Source: Roseateles_B flavus (GTDB taxonomy: Bacteria; Pseudomonadota; Gammaproteobacteria; Burkholderiales; Burkholderiaceae_C). Taken from it: 64,000 nt of DNA. The translations under genes and the position numbers were made by a program. The notes under the pieces were generated by a model. It was not told the DNA's origin. It ran no database searches and saw only the letters and a program-made list of their open reading frames with translations. Location of the stretch: contig NZ_JBDPZC010000002.1 of assembly GCF_039872765.1 (NCBI RefSeq), forward strand, positions 1 through 64,000, given 5' to 3'. This document shows positions 25,475 through 35,698 of this stretch, one piece after another. The stretch's first letter is position 1; each line of letters starts with the position of its first letter.

Positions 25475-27565
25475 TTACCAGACCTTGCAGCGCTCCGCTG
25501 CCGGCTTGACCATGGCCTGGCCCGGCTTGCAGGCGAAGGCCTTCTCGAACTCGGGCATGTTCACCGCCACGCCGTTGATGCGGTAGCGGCCCGGCGAGTG
25601 CGGGTCGGTCGCGGCATGCACGCGGGCGGCCTCGGGCCGGGTGTCGCTGCAGTCCCATTGGGCGAAGCCCACGAAGAAGCGCTGCTCCGGCGTCAGGCCG
25701 TCCACGGTGGGCAGCTGCTTGCCGGCGATCTGGGTCTGCCAGGCGGCCCAGGCCAGGACCAGGCCGCCGAGGTCGGCCAGGTCTTCGCCCAGGGTCAGCT
25801 TGCTGTTGATCTTGATGTCGTCGATCACCTTGTACTGGGCGTACTGCTTCGAGACGCAGGCGGCGCGCTGCTCGAAGGCCTTGGCGTCCTTCTTGGTCCA
25901 CCAGTCCTTCAGATTGCCCTTGGCGTCGAACTGGCGGCCTTCGTCGTCGAAGCCGTGCACCAGCTCGTGGCCGATGGTGCCGCCGGTGTTGCCATAGTTG
26001 GGCGCATCGTCCAGCTTCGCGTCGTACAGCGGGGGCTGCAGCACGCCGGCCGGGAAATTGATGTCGTTCATCTGGGCGTTGTAGTAGGCGTTGACCGTCT
26101 GCGGCGTCATGCCCCATTCGCCGCGGTCCAGGGGCTGGCCGATCTTGCCCAGGTCACGGCGGCGCTCGAAGGCCTGGCCGCGCATCACATTGCCCACGAA
26201 GTCCTCGCGCAGCACGGCAAAGCGGCTGTAGTCGCGCCACTGGTCGGGGTAGCCGACCTTGTTGACGATGCTGTGCAGCTTCTCGAGCGCACGCTTCTTG
26301 GTGTCCTCGCTCATCCAGGGCAGGGCCTGGATGGACTTGCCCATCTCGACCTCGATCTGCTCGGTCATGCGGATGGTGGCGGCCTTCAGCTCAGGGCTGA
26401 AGTTGCGGGCCACGAACTCCTGGCCCAGGGCCTCGCCCAGCTGCCCGTCGACCAGGGTCACGCACTTCTTCCAGCGCGCCTGCTGCTTGGGCACGCCGTG
26501 CAGGGTCTTGCTGAAGAACTCGAAGTGCTCGTTGACGAAGTCCGGGCCCAGATAGGGCGCCATGCTGCTGGCCAGCTGCCAGCGCAGCATCGTGCGGAGG
26601 TCCGCCACCGGCAGGCGCTTCCACTGCTGGCCCAGGGCCTTGTAGAACGCGGGCTCGGTGACGTTGAACTCCTGCTGCGGGGTCAGGTCTTGCGCGCTCT
26701 GGTAGGCGGGGAAGTCGAAGTCCGGGATCAGGGCCTGCAGCTGCTTGGCCGTGTAGCGGTGGAAGCTCTTGTAGGGGTCGCGCTTGTCGACCACGCTCAG
26801 CGAGGCCTTGGCCAGCGCGGTCTCCACGCTCAGCACCAGGCGTGCATTGGCCGCGGCCTGCGGCTTCGTATCGCCCATCAGCTCGAAGATGCGGGCCACA
26901 TGGGCCTGGAACTTGGCGCGTAGCTCGCGGCTCTTGGCATCGGTCTTGAGGTAGTAGTCGCGCTCCGGCAGGCTCAGGCCGCCCGTGGCCGCGAAGGCGA
27001 TCTGGCGGGTGCTGTCAGCGAAGTCCTGGCCGGAGCCGAAGCTGAAGAAGAGCCGGTTGTTGTGGGTGTTCTGGTGCAGGGCCGCCAGCACGAAGGGCAG
27101 CTCGGACTTGTCCTTCAGGCCCCCGATGCGGTTCATCAGCGGCTTGAGCGCGGCCAGGCCGTTCTTCGCGACGGCGGCCTCGTCCATGCAGGCGGCGAAG
27201 TAGTCGCCGATCTTGGTCTGGGACGCGCTGCGGGTCTCGCCGGGGGCCGCAGGCTGGGCCAGCTTCTCCAGGATGCCCCAGAGGTAGCGCTGGTTGTCAT
27301 TGGCCGCCTTGGCGTAGACGGACCAGCGGGCCTGGTCGTCCGGGATGGGGTTGTTCTTGTTCCAGCCGCCGCAGGCGTACTGGTAGAGGTCTTCGCAGGG
27401 GTCTGCCGTGCGGTCCATGGCCGAGAGGTCCAGGCTGGGCGTGTAGGGCAGGCTCTGCAGCGGCTGTTCGGCGGGCTTGGCGTCCTGCGCCTGGGCGAGG
27501 CTGGCCAGGACGAGTGCGGTGCCCAGGGCGCTGAGGCGCCAGGCGGTCTTGCGGGCAGTCTTCAT
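25475..27565 (-). CDS. pepO: M13-family zinc metallopeptidase (PepO/neprilysin type)
   Basis: A 696-residue exported endopeptidase for short peptides. A signal peptide covers 1-26 (ends LAQAQ). The M13 N-terminal domain opens CEDLYQYACGGW. The zinc site is HELVH (533-537) with the third ligand Glu594 and Asp598 in GEDLADLGG; the C-terminus CKVW is typical. The ATG at 27565 begins the signal peptide. A perfect copy of the dispersed motif lies in frame (AQDLTPQ). It is divergent from the amidase gene. With the amidase cluster it may feed peptides to the Dpp-type system. Confidence 0.93.
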   Translation of the reverse strand: MKTARKTAWRLSALGTALVLASLAQAQDAKPAEQPLQSLPYTPSLDLSAMDRTADPCEDLYQYACGGWNKNNPIPDDQARWSVYAKAANDNQRYLWGILEKLAQPAAPGETRSASQTKIGDYFAACMDEAAVAKNGLAALKPLMNRIGGLKDKSELPFVLAALHQNTHNNRLFFSFGSGQDFADSTRQIAFAATGGLSLPERDYYLKTDAKSRELRAKFQAHVARIFELMGDTKPQAAANARLVLSVETALAKASLSVVDKRDPYKSFHRYTAKQLQALIPDFDFPAYQSAQDLTPQQEFNVTEPAFYKALGQQWKRLPVADLRTMLRWQLASSMAPYLGPDFVNEHFEFFSKTLHGVPKQQARWKKCVTLVDGQLGEALGQEFVARNFSPELKAATIRMTEQIEVEMGKSIQALPWMSEDTKKRALEKLHSIVNKVGYPDQWRDYSRFAVLREDFVGNVMRGQAFERRRDLGKIGQPLDRGEWGMTPQTVNAYYNAQMNDINFPAGVLQPPLYDAKLDDAPNYGNTGGTIGHELVHGFDDEGRQFDAKGNLKDWWTKKDAKAFEQRAACVSKQYAQYKVIDDIKINSKLTLGEDLADLGGLVLAWAAWQTQIAGKQLPTVDGLTPEQRFFVGFAQWDCSDTRPEAARVHAATDPHSPGRYRINGVAVNMPEFEKAFACKPGQAMVKPAAERCKVW
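26679..26693 (-). repeat. Dispersed 15-bp motif, perfect copy inside pepO
   Basis: GGGGTCAGGTCTTGC on the plus strand; in the gene it encodes QDLTP and does not break the frame. Confidence 0.8.
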
Positions 27566-27676
27566 GGTGGGGCAAGGGTGTCTTCGTGAAGGGCCGCATT
27601 GTGGCGCCAGGACCCGCTCCGTGCCGCTCGTCAGGCCCCTCGGCGGGATCGGGCCTTTCCCCAATGCACAAGCTGC

Positions 27677-27682
27677 AACAAT
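27677..27682 (+). promoter_or_regulatory. Putative -10 box, amidase gene, near-leaderless
   Basis: AACAAT ends 8 bases before the ATG at 27691, so the transcript would have almost no leader. No convincing -35 box. Confidence 0.35.
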
Positions 27683-27690
27683 GCGGGCCG

Positions 27691-28539
27691 ATGAGTGCCG
27701 TTCGCTTCACCCGCTCCCTGCCCCTGCTGGCCAGCCTGCTGCTGGCCGCCTGCGCCACCGGCCCGCGCGGCCTGCAGATCGACGACAGCTTTTCGTCCCT
27801 CAACCAGGACAGCCGCGCCCAGCTGCTGGTGCTGCATTACACCGTCGGCAACTTCGAGAGTTCGCTGAAGACCCTCACCCAGCCCAACCCCGGTGGTGGC
27901 GAGGTCTCGGCCCACTACCTGGTGCGCGACGAGCCCGTGCGCATCTACCGCCTGGTGGACGAGTCGCGGCGCGCCTGGCATGCCGGCGTGAGCCGCTGGA
28001 AGAGCTGGGGCAACCTCAACGCGGCCTCCATCGGCATCGAGATCGTCAACCCCGGCCGGGTGGACACCCCCGACGGCCCGCGCTACGCACCCTTCCCCCA
28101 GGCCCAGATCGACGAGGTGATCCGCCTGTGCCAGGACATCGTCGCCCGCCACCGCATCCGCCCGGACCGCATCCTGGGCCACAGCGACGTGCAACCCCTC
28201 AGCAAGCAGGACCCCGGCCCCGCCTTCCCCTGGAAGCAGCTGTGGGCGGCCGGCCTCATCCCCTGGCCCGACGAGGCCCTGGCGGAGAGCCTGCGCCCCT
28301 TCTACGAGCAGGGGCTGCCCGACGCGGCCTGGTTCCAGCAGAAGCTGGCCCAGCACGGTTTCGGCCTGACGCAGAGCGGCCTCTGGGACACCGAGACCCG
28401 CAAGGTGCTGGCCGCCTTCCAGATGAAGTACCGCCCTGCCCGCTACGACGGCGAGGCCGACGCCGAGACCGCCGCCCTGCTGGACGTGATCACCCGCCGC
28501 GAGGGATTTCGCATGAAGGACGGCAGCCTGCCGCGCTGA
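27691..28539 (+). CDS. N-acetylmuramoyl-L-alanine amidase, AmiD-like lipoprotein
   Basis: A 282-residue Zn amidase that cuts the MurNAc-L-Ala bond. Lipobox LLAAC puts Cys21 at the lipidation site; Ala at +2 favours the outer membrane. The amidase_2 domain (about 40-180) has Zn ligands His49 (VLHYT), His164 (GHSD) and Asp174 (KQDPGP). A peptidoglycan-binding type 1 domain (about 205-270, GLTQSGLWDTETRKVLAAFQ) follows. The ATG at 27691 is the one that starts the signal sequence. Two Dpp-type permease genes follow within 10 bases, so the freed peptides are likely imported by them. Confidence 0.9.
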   Translation: MSAVRFTRSLPLLASLLLAACATGPRGLQIDDSFSSLNQDSRAQLLVLHYTVGNFESSLKTLTQPNPGGGEVSAHYLVRDEPVRIYRLVDESRRAWHAGVSRWKSWGNLNAASIGIEIVNPGRVDTPDGPRYAPFPQAQIDEVIRLCQDIVARHRIRPDRILGHSDVQPLSKQDPGPAFPWKQLWAAGLIPWPDEALAESLRPFYEQGLPDAAWFQQKLAQHGFGLTQSGLWDTETRKVLAAFQMKYRPARYDGEADAETAALLDVITRREGFRMKDGSLPR

Positions 28540-28548
28540 CACCCGCCC

Positions 28549-29556
<1,008 letters not shown>

Positions 29557-29560
29557 AGCC

Positions 29561-30472
29561 ATGAACCAGCCCTCCCGGACTCAAGACCTGACCCCACGCC
29601 CGCCGCGAGGCCGCAGCCCGGCACGCGCGGCCTGGGACCGCTTTGCCACGCAGCGCGGCGCCCTGGCGGCCCTGGGCGTGTTCGGCCTGGTGGCGCTGGC
29701 GGCCCTGCTGGCGCCCTGGCTGTCTCCGCACGATCCGCTGCAGCAGTACCGCGACCACCTGCTGCAGCCGCCGCTGTGGATGGAGGGCGGCATCGCCCGC
29801 TTCCCGCTGGGCACCGACGAGCTGGGCCGCGACCTGCTCTCGCGCCTGCTGCACGGCGCGCGCGTCTCCCTGGGCCTGGGCCTGGCCTCGGTGGTGCTGG
29901 CGCTGGTGCCGGGCATCGTGCTGGGCCTGCTGGCGGCCTTCCACGAGCGCTGGCTCTCGCCCCTGGTGATGCGCAGCATGGACGTGCTGCTGGCCCTGCC
30001 GGGGCTGCTGCTGGCCATCTGCGTGATCACCATCCTCGGCCCGGGGCTGATGAACACGGTGATCGCCATCGCCATCGGCGCACTGCCGGGCAGCACGCGC
30101 CTGGCGCGGGCCGCCGCCCTGGCCGAGAAGTCCCGGGACTACGTGCAGGCGGCCCGGGCCGCCGGGGCCTCGTCCTGGCACCTGATGTTCCGCACCGTGC
30201 TGCCCAACTGCGCGGCGCCGCTGATCGTGCAGGCCACGCTGGCCTTCTCCTCGGCCATCCTGGAGGCGGCGGGCCTGGGCTTCCTGGGCCTGGGGGTGCA
30301 GGCGCCCACGCCCGAGTGGGGCGGCATGCTGGCCACGGCGCGAGACGCGCTCCAGCGCGCGCCCTGGGTCCTGAGCCTGCCGGGCCTGGCCATCCTGCTG
30401 ACGGTGCTGAGCGTCAACCTCGTCGGCGACGGCCTGCGGGACGCGCTGGACCCCAGGCTGCGCCGCGGCTGA
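29561..30472 (+). CDS. Peptide ABC transporter permease, DppC type
   Basis: A 303-residue permease of the DppC/OppC family: first TM at about 34-56, LGTDELGRDLLSRLLHGARVSL and the EAA loop ARAAGASSWHLMFRTVLPNCAAPLIV are present. The N-terminal 20 residues contain a copy of the dispersed motif (QDLTPRPP), so this stretch looks acquired and is unlike DppC. It starts 4 bases after the DppB-type stop. The partner binding protein gene is 3 kb downstream, beyond an unrelated insertion. Confidence 0.92.
   Translation: MNQPSRTQDLTPRPPRGRSPARAAWDRFATQRGALAALGVFGLVALAALLAPWLSPHDPLQQYRDHLLQPPLWMEGGIARFPLGTDELGRDLLSRLLHGARVSLGLGLASVVLALVPGIVLGLLAAFHERWLSPLVMRSMDVLLALPGLLLAICVITILGPGLMNTVIAIAIGALPGSTRLARAAALAEKSRDYVQAARAAGASSWHLMFRTVLPNCAAPLIVQATLAFSSAILEAAGLGFLGLGVQAPTPEWGGMLATARDALQRAPWVLSLPGLAILLTVLSVNLVGDGLRDALDPRLRRG
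29582..29595 (+). repeat. Dispersed motif, perfect 14-bp core
   Basis: CAAGACCTGACCCC near the 5' end of the DppC-type gene, encoding QDLTP. Confidence 0.8.
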
Positions 30473-30561
30473 GCCCCGCGCCCTGTCTCGACGCTCGCAC
30501 GAGGTGACGACGGCGCCGACTTCGGTCAAGATGGCCCCGCCCTCCCCTCCATGACCTCGCC

Positions 30562-31491
30562 ATGACGCAGTTCGCCTTCCTCAGCCACACGAGTTTCATG
30601 AAGCAGCCCGCCGCCGCGCCGGGCAGCAAGCCCTTCGGCCTGGCCGGCATCGCCTGGGACGGCTGCGTCACCAACCGCCCCGGCGCCCGCTTCGGCCCGC
30701 GCGCCATCCGCGAGGCCAGCCACATGCTGTGCGACGGCATCCACCCCTTCTTCGACACCACGCCGGACGGGCATCTCCAGGACCATGGCGACCTGCCCCT
30801 GCCCAACACCAGCCTGGAGGGCATGCGCGCCGCCATGATGCCGCTGATCCGCCCCCTGATCGCGCAGCAGCACATGGTCTGGCTGGGCGGGGACCACAGC
30901 ATCACCCTGCCCCTGCTGCGGGCCTACCGCGAGCAGCTGGGCCGGCCCCTGGCCTGCTTGCACTTCGACGCCCACTGCGACACCTGGGAAGACCATTTCG
31001 GCGAGCCCAGCGGCCATGGCACCTGGGTCTACGAGGCCCTGCAGGAGGGCCTGGTGATGCCCGAGGGCATGGTGCAGCTGGGCATCCGCTCGGCCGGCCA
31101 GCGCGAGGCCCGCCACTACGTCCGAGATCAGGGCGGCCTGATTCACGACGCCCGCAGCCTGCGCGGCCTGGAGAGCCCGGCCCAGCTGGCGGGCGTGCTG
31201 GGCGGCATCCGCGAGCGCATGGCGGCGCTGGGCCATCCGCCGATCTACCTCAGCCTGGACATCGACTGCCTGGACCCCGCCTTCGCGCCCGGCACCGGCA
31301 CGCCCGAGCCCGGCGGCATGAGCAGCAACCAGGTGCTGAGCCTCCTCGAGGAACTGGCCGACCTGCCCTGGGTGGGCATGGACTGCGTGGAGGTGGCCCC
31401 GCCCTACGACCACGCCGAGCTGACCAGCTACGCCGCCGCGCAGTTCGTCTGGACCTACCTCTGCGGCCGGCTGGCTCAGGCCGCGCGCTGA
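30562..31491 (+). CDS. Agmatinase/arginase-family ureohydrolase
   Basis: A 309-residue cytoplasmic dimanganese enzyme that removes urea from a guanidino compound, most like agmatinase. Metal ligands are seen at His112 (GGDHS), Asp136, His138 and Asp140 (FDAHCDTW) and in LDIDCLDPAFAPGTGTPEPGG (about 230-250). The ATG at 30562 lies 89 bases after the DppC-type stop. Its end overlaps that of the convergent metallo-hydrolase by 16 bases. It lies inside the peptide cluster but has no evident link to it. Confidence 0.9.
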   Translation: MTQFAFLSHTSFMKQPAAAPGSKPFGLAGIAWDGCVTNRPGARFGPRAIREASHMLCDGIHPFFDTTPDGHLQDHGDLPLPNTSLEGMRAAMMPLIRPLIAQQHMVWLGGDHSITLPLLRAYREQLGRPLACLHFDAHCDTWEDHFGEPSGHGTWVYEALQEGLVMPEGMVQLGIRSAGQREARHYVRDQGGLIHDARSLRGLESPAQLAGVLGGIRERMAALGHPPIYLSLDIDCLDPAFAPGTGTPEPGGMSSNQVLSLLEELADLPWVGMDCVEVAPPYDHAELTSYAAAQFVWTYLCGRLAQAAR

Positions 31492-32282
31492 AGGCCCGCC
31501 GGGGCTGGGTAGCGGCGCGACTCGCCGTCCATCGGCACCCACAGGCGATCGCCCAGGCAGGCGGCCTCCCGCCGCACGTCCTCGCGGCTCACGGGGCAGT
31601 GGTCCAGGGCTTCGAGGTGGTTGACCACCAGCTGGCCCGCGAACAGCCGCCCGGCCTCGGCCACCTCGGCCGCGTCCATCAGGATCTCACCGCCCAGGTC
31701 GAAGCGGGCGCCGCCGGCAGGCAGCACGGCGATGTCCGGCTTCAGCACCGACAGGCAGTGGCGCACGGGCTCGTGCAGCACGGTGTCGCCTGCCACATAG
31801 ACGCTGGGTTCGCCCGGCATCTCGATCAGGTAGCCCGCGCCATGGGCCATCAGCCGCCCCACCCAGCCGCGGCCATGCAGGCAGGGAATAGGCGTGACGA
31901 AGCCACCCAGGAAGGGCTGGCGCTGCAGGCCTGTCAGCGGCTGCGCCTGCAGGCCGCGGGTGCTGAGCCAGGCGGCATCGTCCGGCATGCAGAGCACGGG
32001 CAGGCCGCGCTCGCGCAGGAAGCGTCGGCCGGCGCGATCCAGGTGGTCGAAGTGGCCCTTCTGGCAATGCGTGATCAGCGCATGGGTGGCGCGCTCCAGC
32101 GCCGGCCCCGCGGCGGCCGGCAGCGGCACCAGCGGATTGCGCCGCCGCGTGCCCCCCAGGTAGCGCAGGCTGGGCAGGGCCCCGGCCTCCGCCAGCATGG
32201 GGTCCACCAGCAGCGCGACGTCGTGGCCGCCGGCGCGGAACTCCAGCAGCACGGTGGCATTGCGGATCTGGGTGATGTGCAT
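31476..32282 (-). CDS. MBL-fold metallo-hydrolase (UlaG-like)
   Basis: A 268-residue protein with metallo-beta-lactamase-like features: ALITHCQKGHFDHLDRAG carries the HxHxD-type site in altered form (THCQKGHFDH), then VYVAGDTVLHEPV supplies the later metal Asp. Substrate unknown. The ATG at 32282 is divergent from the AraC gene, with 110 bases between, so the AraC regulator may control it. Confidence 0.8.
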   Translation of the reverse strand: MHITQIRNATVLLEFRAGGHDVALLVDPMLAEAGALPSLRYLGGTRRRNPLVPLPAAAGPALERATHALITHCQKGHFDHLDRAGRRFLRERGLPVLCMPDDAAWLSTRGLQAQPLTGLQRQPFLGGFVTPIPCLHGRGWVGRLMAHGAGYLIEMPGEPSVYVAGDTVLHEPVRHCLSVLKPDIAVLPAGGARFDLGGEILMDAAEVAEAGRLFAGQLVVNHLEALDHCPVSREDVRREAACLGDRLWVPMDGESRRYPAPAGLQRAA

Positions 32283-32392
32283 GGGCGGTCTCGCGGAGGG
32301 CGTGGTGAGTGGTCGTTGGCCGGATTGTTCAAAGCCCGGCTGACCCCCACAATGGCGCAATTCGCCAATTTCATGCCGTTTCAGGCCAAGCC

Positions 32393-33388
32393 ATGCCAAG
32401 ACCGCCGCTGAACCTGGGCCTGCTGCTCTTCGAGGGCTGCATGCCCGCCGGCCTCTTCGCCGCAGCGGACCTGGCCCGGGCGGCCAATCTTCGCGCCGGC
32501 CGCGAGGTCTTGCGCCTGCGCTGGGTCAGCCTGGATGGCCGCCCGGTGAAGACCTGGCAGGGCCCGGTGCTCGCCGCCGAGGCGGCCCTGGCCGAAGCCG
32601 GCTGCGAGGCCTGGCTGCTGCCCGGCCTCTGGACGGACTCGCCCCAGGCGCTGGCGCAGCAGCTGGCCACGCTCGCCCCCCTGGTGCAGGCCCTGGGCCA
32701 GCTGCCCAGGCGGCATGCGCTGTGGAGCTACTGCGCTGGCGTCGCCCTGCTGGCGGCCGCCGGGCGGCTGGACGGCCGGGACGCCACGGCCACCTGGTGG
32801 CTCAGACCGGCCCTGGGCGCCCGCTTCCCCAAGGTGCACTGGCGCTTCGACGAACTGCTGGTGTCCAGCGGCCCGGTGCGCACCGCCGCCGGGCCGCACG
32901 GCTACCTGCCCCTGATGCTGCAGGCCCTGGCGGAGCGTCTGGAGGCGTCGGCTCTGCGTGACATCGAGGCCGTGCTGATGCTGCCGCGCCCGCATCAGTG
33001 GCCGGCGGCCTTCCGTCCCGTGGAGCTGATGGGCCAGTCCGACGAGGCCCTGCGCCGCCTGATCGTCTTCGCGCAGCGACTGCCGGCGCAGGGGCTGTCG
33101 CTGGCGGCGGCGGCGCAGGCGCTGGGGCTGTCGGTGCGCAGCCTCAGCCGCTGGCTGCCGGCGCAGACCGGCCTGGCCGCCGGCCAGTGGCTGCGCCTGC
33201 TCAAGCTGCGCCAGGCGGCGGAGCTGCTGTGCGAGTCCGCCCTGCCCGTGAAGACCGTGGCCGAGCAGCTGGGCTATGCCAGCGAGGCCGGCCTGCACCG
33301 CAGCTTCCAGGCCCTGCTGGCCTGCACGCCGGGCGAGTTTCGCCGGCGCCACGCCCGCCTGCCCTCGCCCGCAGGCGCACGGCCATGA
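32393..33388 (+). CDS. AraC-family regulator with GlxA-like DJ-1/PfpI domain
   Basis: A 331-residue transcription factor. The N-terminal half (about 5-175) is a DJ-1/PfpI-like domain (LGLLLFEGCMPAGLFAAADL, then WSYCAGVALLAAAGRL at the nucleophile elbow), as in GlxA regulators. The C-terminal two HTH units (about 225-320) include LSLAAAAQALGLSVRSLSRWL and KTVAEQLGYASEAGLHRSFQ. Effector unknown. It is divergent from the metallo-hydrolase gene. Confidence 0.88.
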   Translation: MPRPPLNLGLLLFEGCMPAGLFAAADLARAANLRAGREVLRLRWVSLDGRPVKTWQGPVLAAEAALAEAGCEAWLLPGLWTDSPQALAQQLATLAPLVQALGQLPRRHALWSYCAGVALLAAAGRLDGRDATATWWLRPALGARFPKVHWRFDELLVSSGPVRTAAGPHGYLPLMLQALAERLEASALRDIEAVLMLPRPHQWPAAFRPVELMGQSDEALRRLIVFAQRLPAQGLSLAAAAQALGLSVRSLSRWLPAQTGLAAGQWLRLLKLRQAAELLCESALPVKTVAEQLGYASEAGLHRSFQALLACTPGEFRRRHARLPSPAGARP

Positions 33389-33465
33389 GCGCACCCTGCC
33401 TGGACAGGGCGCGCGCTGCGCTCACAATGGCAGCCCAGTCCCACCTGCCTTGCGCGCCTGTGCCG

Positions 33466-35067
33466 ATGTCCCGCCCCGGTCTCTCCCCGCTGTTCGCTCC
33501 CCTGCTGATGCTGGCGGCCGCCGCTGCATCGGCCCAGGCCACGCTGCCGGTGGGCAAGCCCATCGTCTACTGCAGCGAGGCCAGCCCCGAGGGTTTCGAC
33601 CCCGGCCTGTGGGACAGCACCAGCACCAACAACGCCGTGCGCCAGATGTTCCAGGGCCTGCTGGGCTTCGAGCGTGGCGGCACGGCCCTGGTGCCGCGGC
33701 TGGCGCAGCGCTGGACGGTGTCGCAGGACGCCCGCGTCTTCACCTTCACGCTGCGCCGCGGCGTGCGCTTCCACTCGCGGGCCTGGTTCACGCCCTCGCG
33801 CGAGTTCAATGCCGACGACGTGCTCTTCACCTTCGGCCGCTTCCTGGACCCCGCCCATCCCTTCAACAAGGCCCTGCCCGGCAACTTCATCTACCCGAAC
33901 AACCTGGGCCTGGCGAAGCTGGTGCAGCAGCTGGAGAAGCTGGACGAGCACACCGTGCGCTTCACGCTGCGCGAGCCCAACGTCGTCTTCCTCAGCTGGT
34001 TCGCCATGCCCTTCGCGGGCATCCATTCGGCGGAGTATGCGGCCCAGCTGCTGCAGCGCGGCGAACCGCACAAGCTGAACAACGCACCCATCGGCACCGG
34101 CCCCTTCGCCTTTCGCAGCTATGCCAAGGACGACGTGCTGCGCCTGGAGGCCAACCCCGGCTACTGGGCCGGGCCGGTGCGCACGCCCAAGCTGATCTTC
34201 GCCATTGCCCGCGAGCCCAACGTGCGCATCCAGAAGCTGCTGGCCGGCGAATGCCAGGTGAGCGCACCGGCCCGCGACATCGACGTGCCGGTGCTCGCCA
34301 AGCGCGCGGACATCCAGCTGCTGCAGGTCCAGGCCCTCAACATCAGCTACCTGAGCTTCAACCTGGCCCGCGCGCCCACCAGCATCCGGGCGGTGCGCGA
34401 GGCGCTGGACATCGCCATCGACCGCCCGGCCCTCTTCAAGGTGCTGTTCCCGCGCGGCGACGCCACGCCGGCCACCAGCGCCTTCCCGCCAGCCATCCCG
34501 GGATTCGACACGACGCTGCGCAACGAGTACGACCCCGAACGCGCGCGCCGCCTGCTGGCCGAGGCCGGCTTCCCGCAGGGTTTCGCCCTCGACCTGTGGG
34601 CCCTGCCCATCGCGCGGCCCACCAATCCCAACGGCCTGCTGCTGGCGCAGATGATCCAGCAGGACTGGGCCCGCATCGGCGTGCGCGCCAGCATCAAGAC
34701 CTACGAGTGGGGCGAGTACCTCAAGCGCGCCAACAAGGGCGAGCATGACGTCTACATGAGCGGCTGGAGCGGCGAGAGCGGCGATGCCGACGAGTTCCTC
34801 ACCCCCAATCTCAGCTGCGCGGCCAACCGCAGCGGCGTGAAGTTCTGCAACGCGGAGTTCGAACGCCTGATCGACACCGCGCGCGCCACGCCGGATGCCC
34901 CGCGGCGCAGCGCGCTCTACGTCCAGGCCCAGCAGATCTTCAAGCGCGAGCGGCCCTGGATCCCCTTCGCCCATTCCACGCTGTACCTGCCGGTGCGCGC
35001 GGACGTGAAGGGCTTTGTGATCAACCCCAATGGCGGGGTCGAGTTCGAGAAGGTCTGGCGCGAATGA
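33466..35067 (+). CDS. Peptide ABC transporter substrate-binding protein (DppA type)
   Basis: A 533-residue periplasmic binding protein of the SBP_bac_5 family. A signal peptide covers 1-24 (ends ASAQA). Family features: EGFDPGLWDSTSTNNAVRQMF, the FTFTLRRGVRFH strand and NAPIGTGPFAF. The DppA-type Trp-rich pocket region is not resolved. The ATG at 33466 begins the signal peptide. The dipeptidase gene overlaps its end by 4 bases, tying uptake to cleavage of D-Ala-D-Ala. It is the likely partner of the DppB/DppC pair 3 kb upstream. Confidence 0.9.
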   Translation: MSRPGLSPLFAPLLMLAAAAASAQATLPVGKPIVYCSEASPEGFDPGLWDSTSTNNAVRQMFQGLLGFERGGTALVPRLAQRWTVSQDARVFTFTLRRGVRFHSRAWFTPSREFNADDVLFTFGRFLDPAHPFNKALPGNFIYPNNLGLAKLVQQLEKLDEHTVRFTLREPNVVFLSWFAMPFAGIHSAEYAAQLLQRGEPHKLNNAPIGTGPFAFRSYAKDDVLRLEANPGYWAGPVRTPKLIFAIAREPNVRIQKLLAGECQVSAPARDIDVPVLAKRADIQLLQVQALNISYLSFNLARAPTSIRAVREALDIAIDRPALFKVLFPRGDATPATSAFPPAIPGFDTTLRNEYDPERARRLLAEAGFPQGFALDLWALPIARPTNPNGLLLAQMIQQDWARIGVRASIKTYEWGEYLKRANKGEHDVYMSGWSGESGDADEFLTPNLSCAANRSGVKFCNAEFERLIDTARATPDAPRRSALYVQAQQIFKRERPWIPFAHSTLYLPVRADVKGFVINPNGGVEFEKVWRE

Positions 35068-35687
35068 AGACCCTGCCCGTTCCCATGATTGCCTGCGAGG
35101 ACATCGCGACCCACCCCGACTTCCTGCCCCTGCACGGCATGGCGGAGGTCGACCTGGACCTGCGCTACGCCACGCCCGACAACTTCGTCAGCCGCGACGT
35201 CTATGGCCCGCTGGACTGCGCCTACCTGCGAAAGGACGCGGCCGAGGGACTGCGGCGCGCGGCGCAATGGCTGCAGCGGCAGCGGCCGCAGTGGCAGATC
35301 CGCGTCTTCGATGCCCTGCGCCCGCAGCGGGTGCAGGAGGCGCTCTACGCCGAGCTGGCCGGCACGCCGCTGGCGATGTACCTGGCCCACCCCGAGGCCG
35401 GCTCCCTGCATTCCTTCGGCGTGGCGGTGGACGCCGGCCTGCTGGACGAGCAGGGCCAGGAGCTGGACATGGGCTCGGGCTTCGACGAGATGTGCCTGCT
35501 GTCCCACCCCGACCACGAGGCCGAACACCTGGCCCTGGGCCTGCTGACGGCGCAGCAGCTGGTGCACCGCGGCTGGCTGCGCGCAGCGATGCGTGCGGGC
35601 GGCTTCCACACCATCGCCACGGAATGGTGGCATTTCGAGTTCGGCGACCGCGAGCAGGCGCGCGTCACCCTGCCCCGCGTGCTGTGA
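35064..35687 (+). CDS. ddpX: D-alanyl-D-alanine dipeptidase (VanX/DdpX type)
   Basis: A 207-residue Zn dipeptidase that splits D-Ala-D-Ala. Zn ligands and catalytic residues match VanX: His116 and Asp123 in SLHSFGVAVD, Glu187 and His190 in EWWHF, plus Arg86 in DALRP. No signal peptide, so it acts in the cytosol. The ATG overlaps the binding-protein stop. Together they imply import of D-Ala-D-Ala and its use as a carbon or nitrogen source, or in recycling; vancomycin resistance is unlikely as no vanHA genes are seen. Confidence 0.92.
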   Translation: MKTLPVPMIACEDIATHPDFLPLHGMAEVDLDLRYATPDNFVSRDVYGPLDCAYLRKDAAEGLRRAAQWLQRQRPQWQIRVFDALRPQRVQEALYAELAGTPLAMYLAHPEAGSLHSFGVAVDAGLLDEQGQELDMGSGFDEMCLLSHPDHEAEHLALGLLTAQQLVHRGWLRAAMRAGGFHTIATEWWHFEFGDREQARVTLPRVL

Positions 35688-35698
35688 AGGAGCCCCGC

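Noticed and set aside
21508..25789. Partial matches to the dispersed motif at about 21508 and 25789
   Set aside because: Only 10-11 matching bases, within what GC-rich sequence gives by chance.
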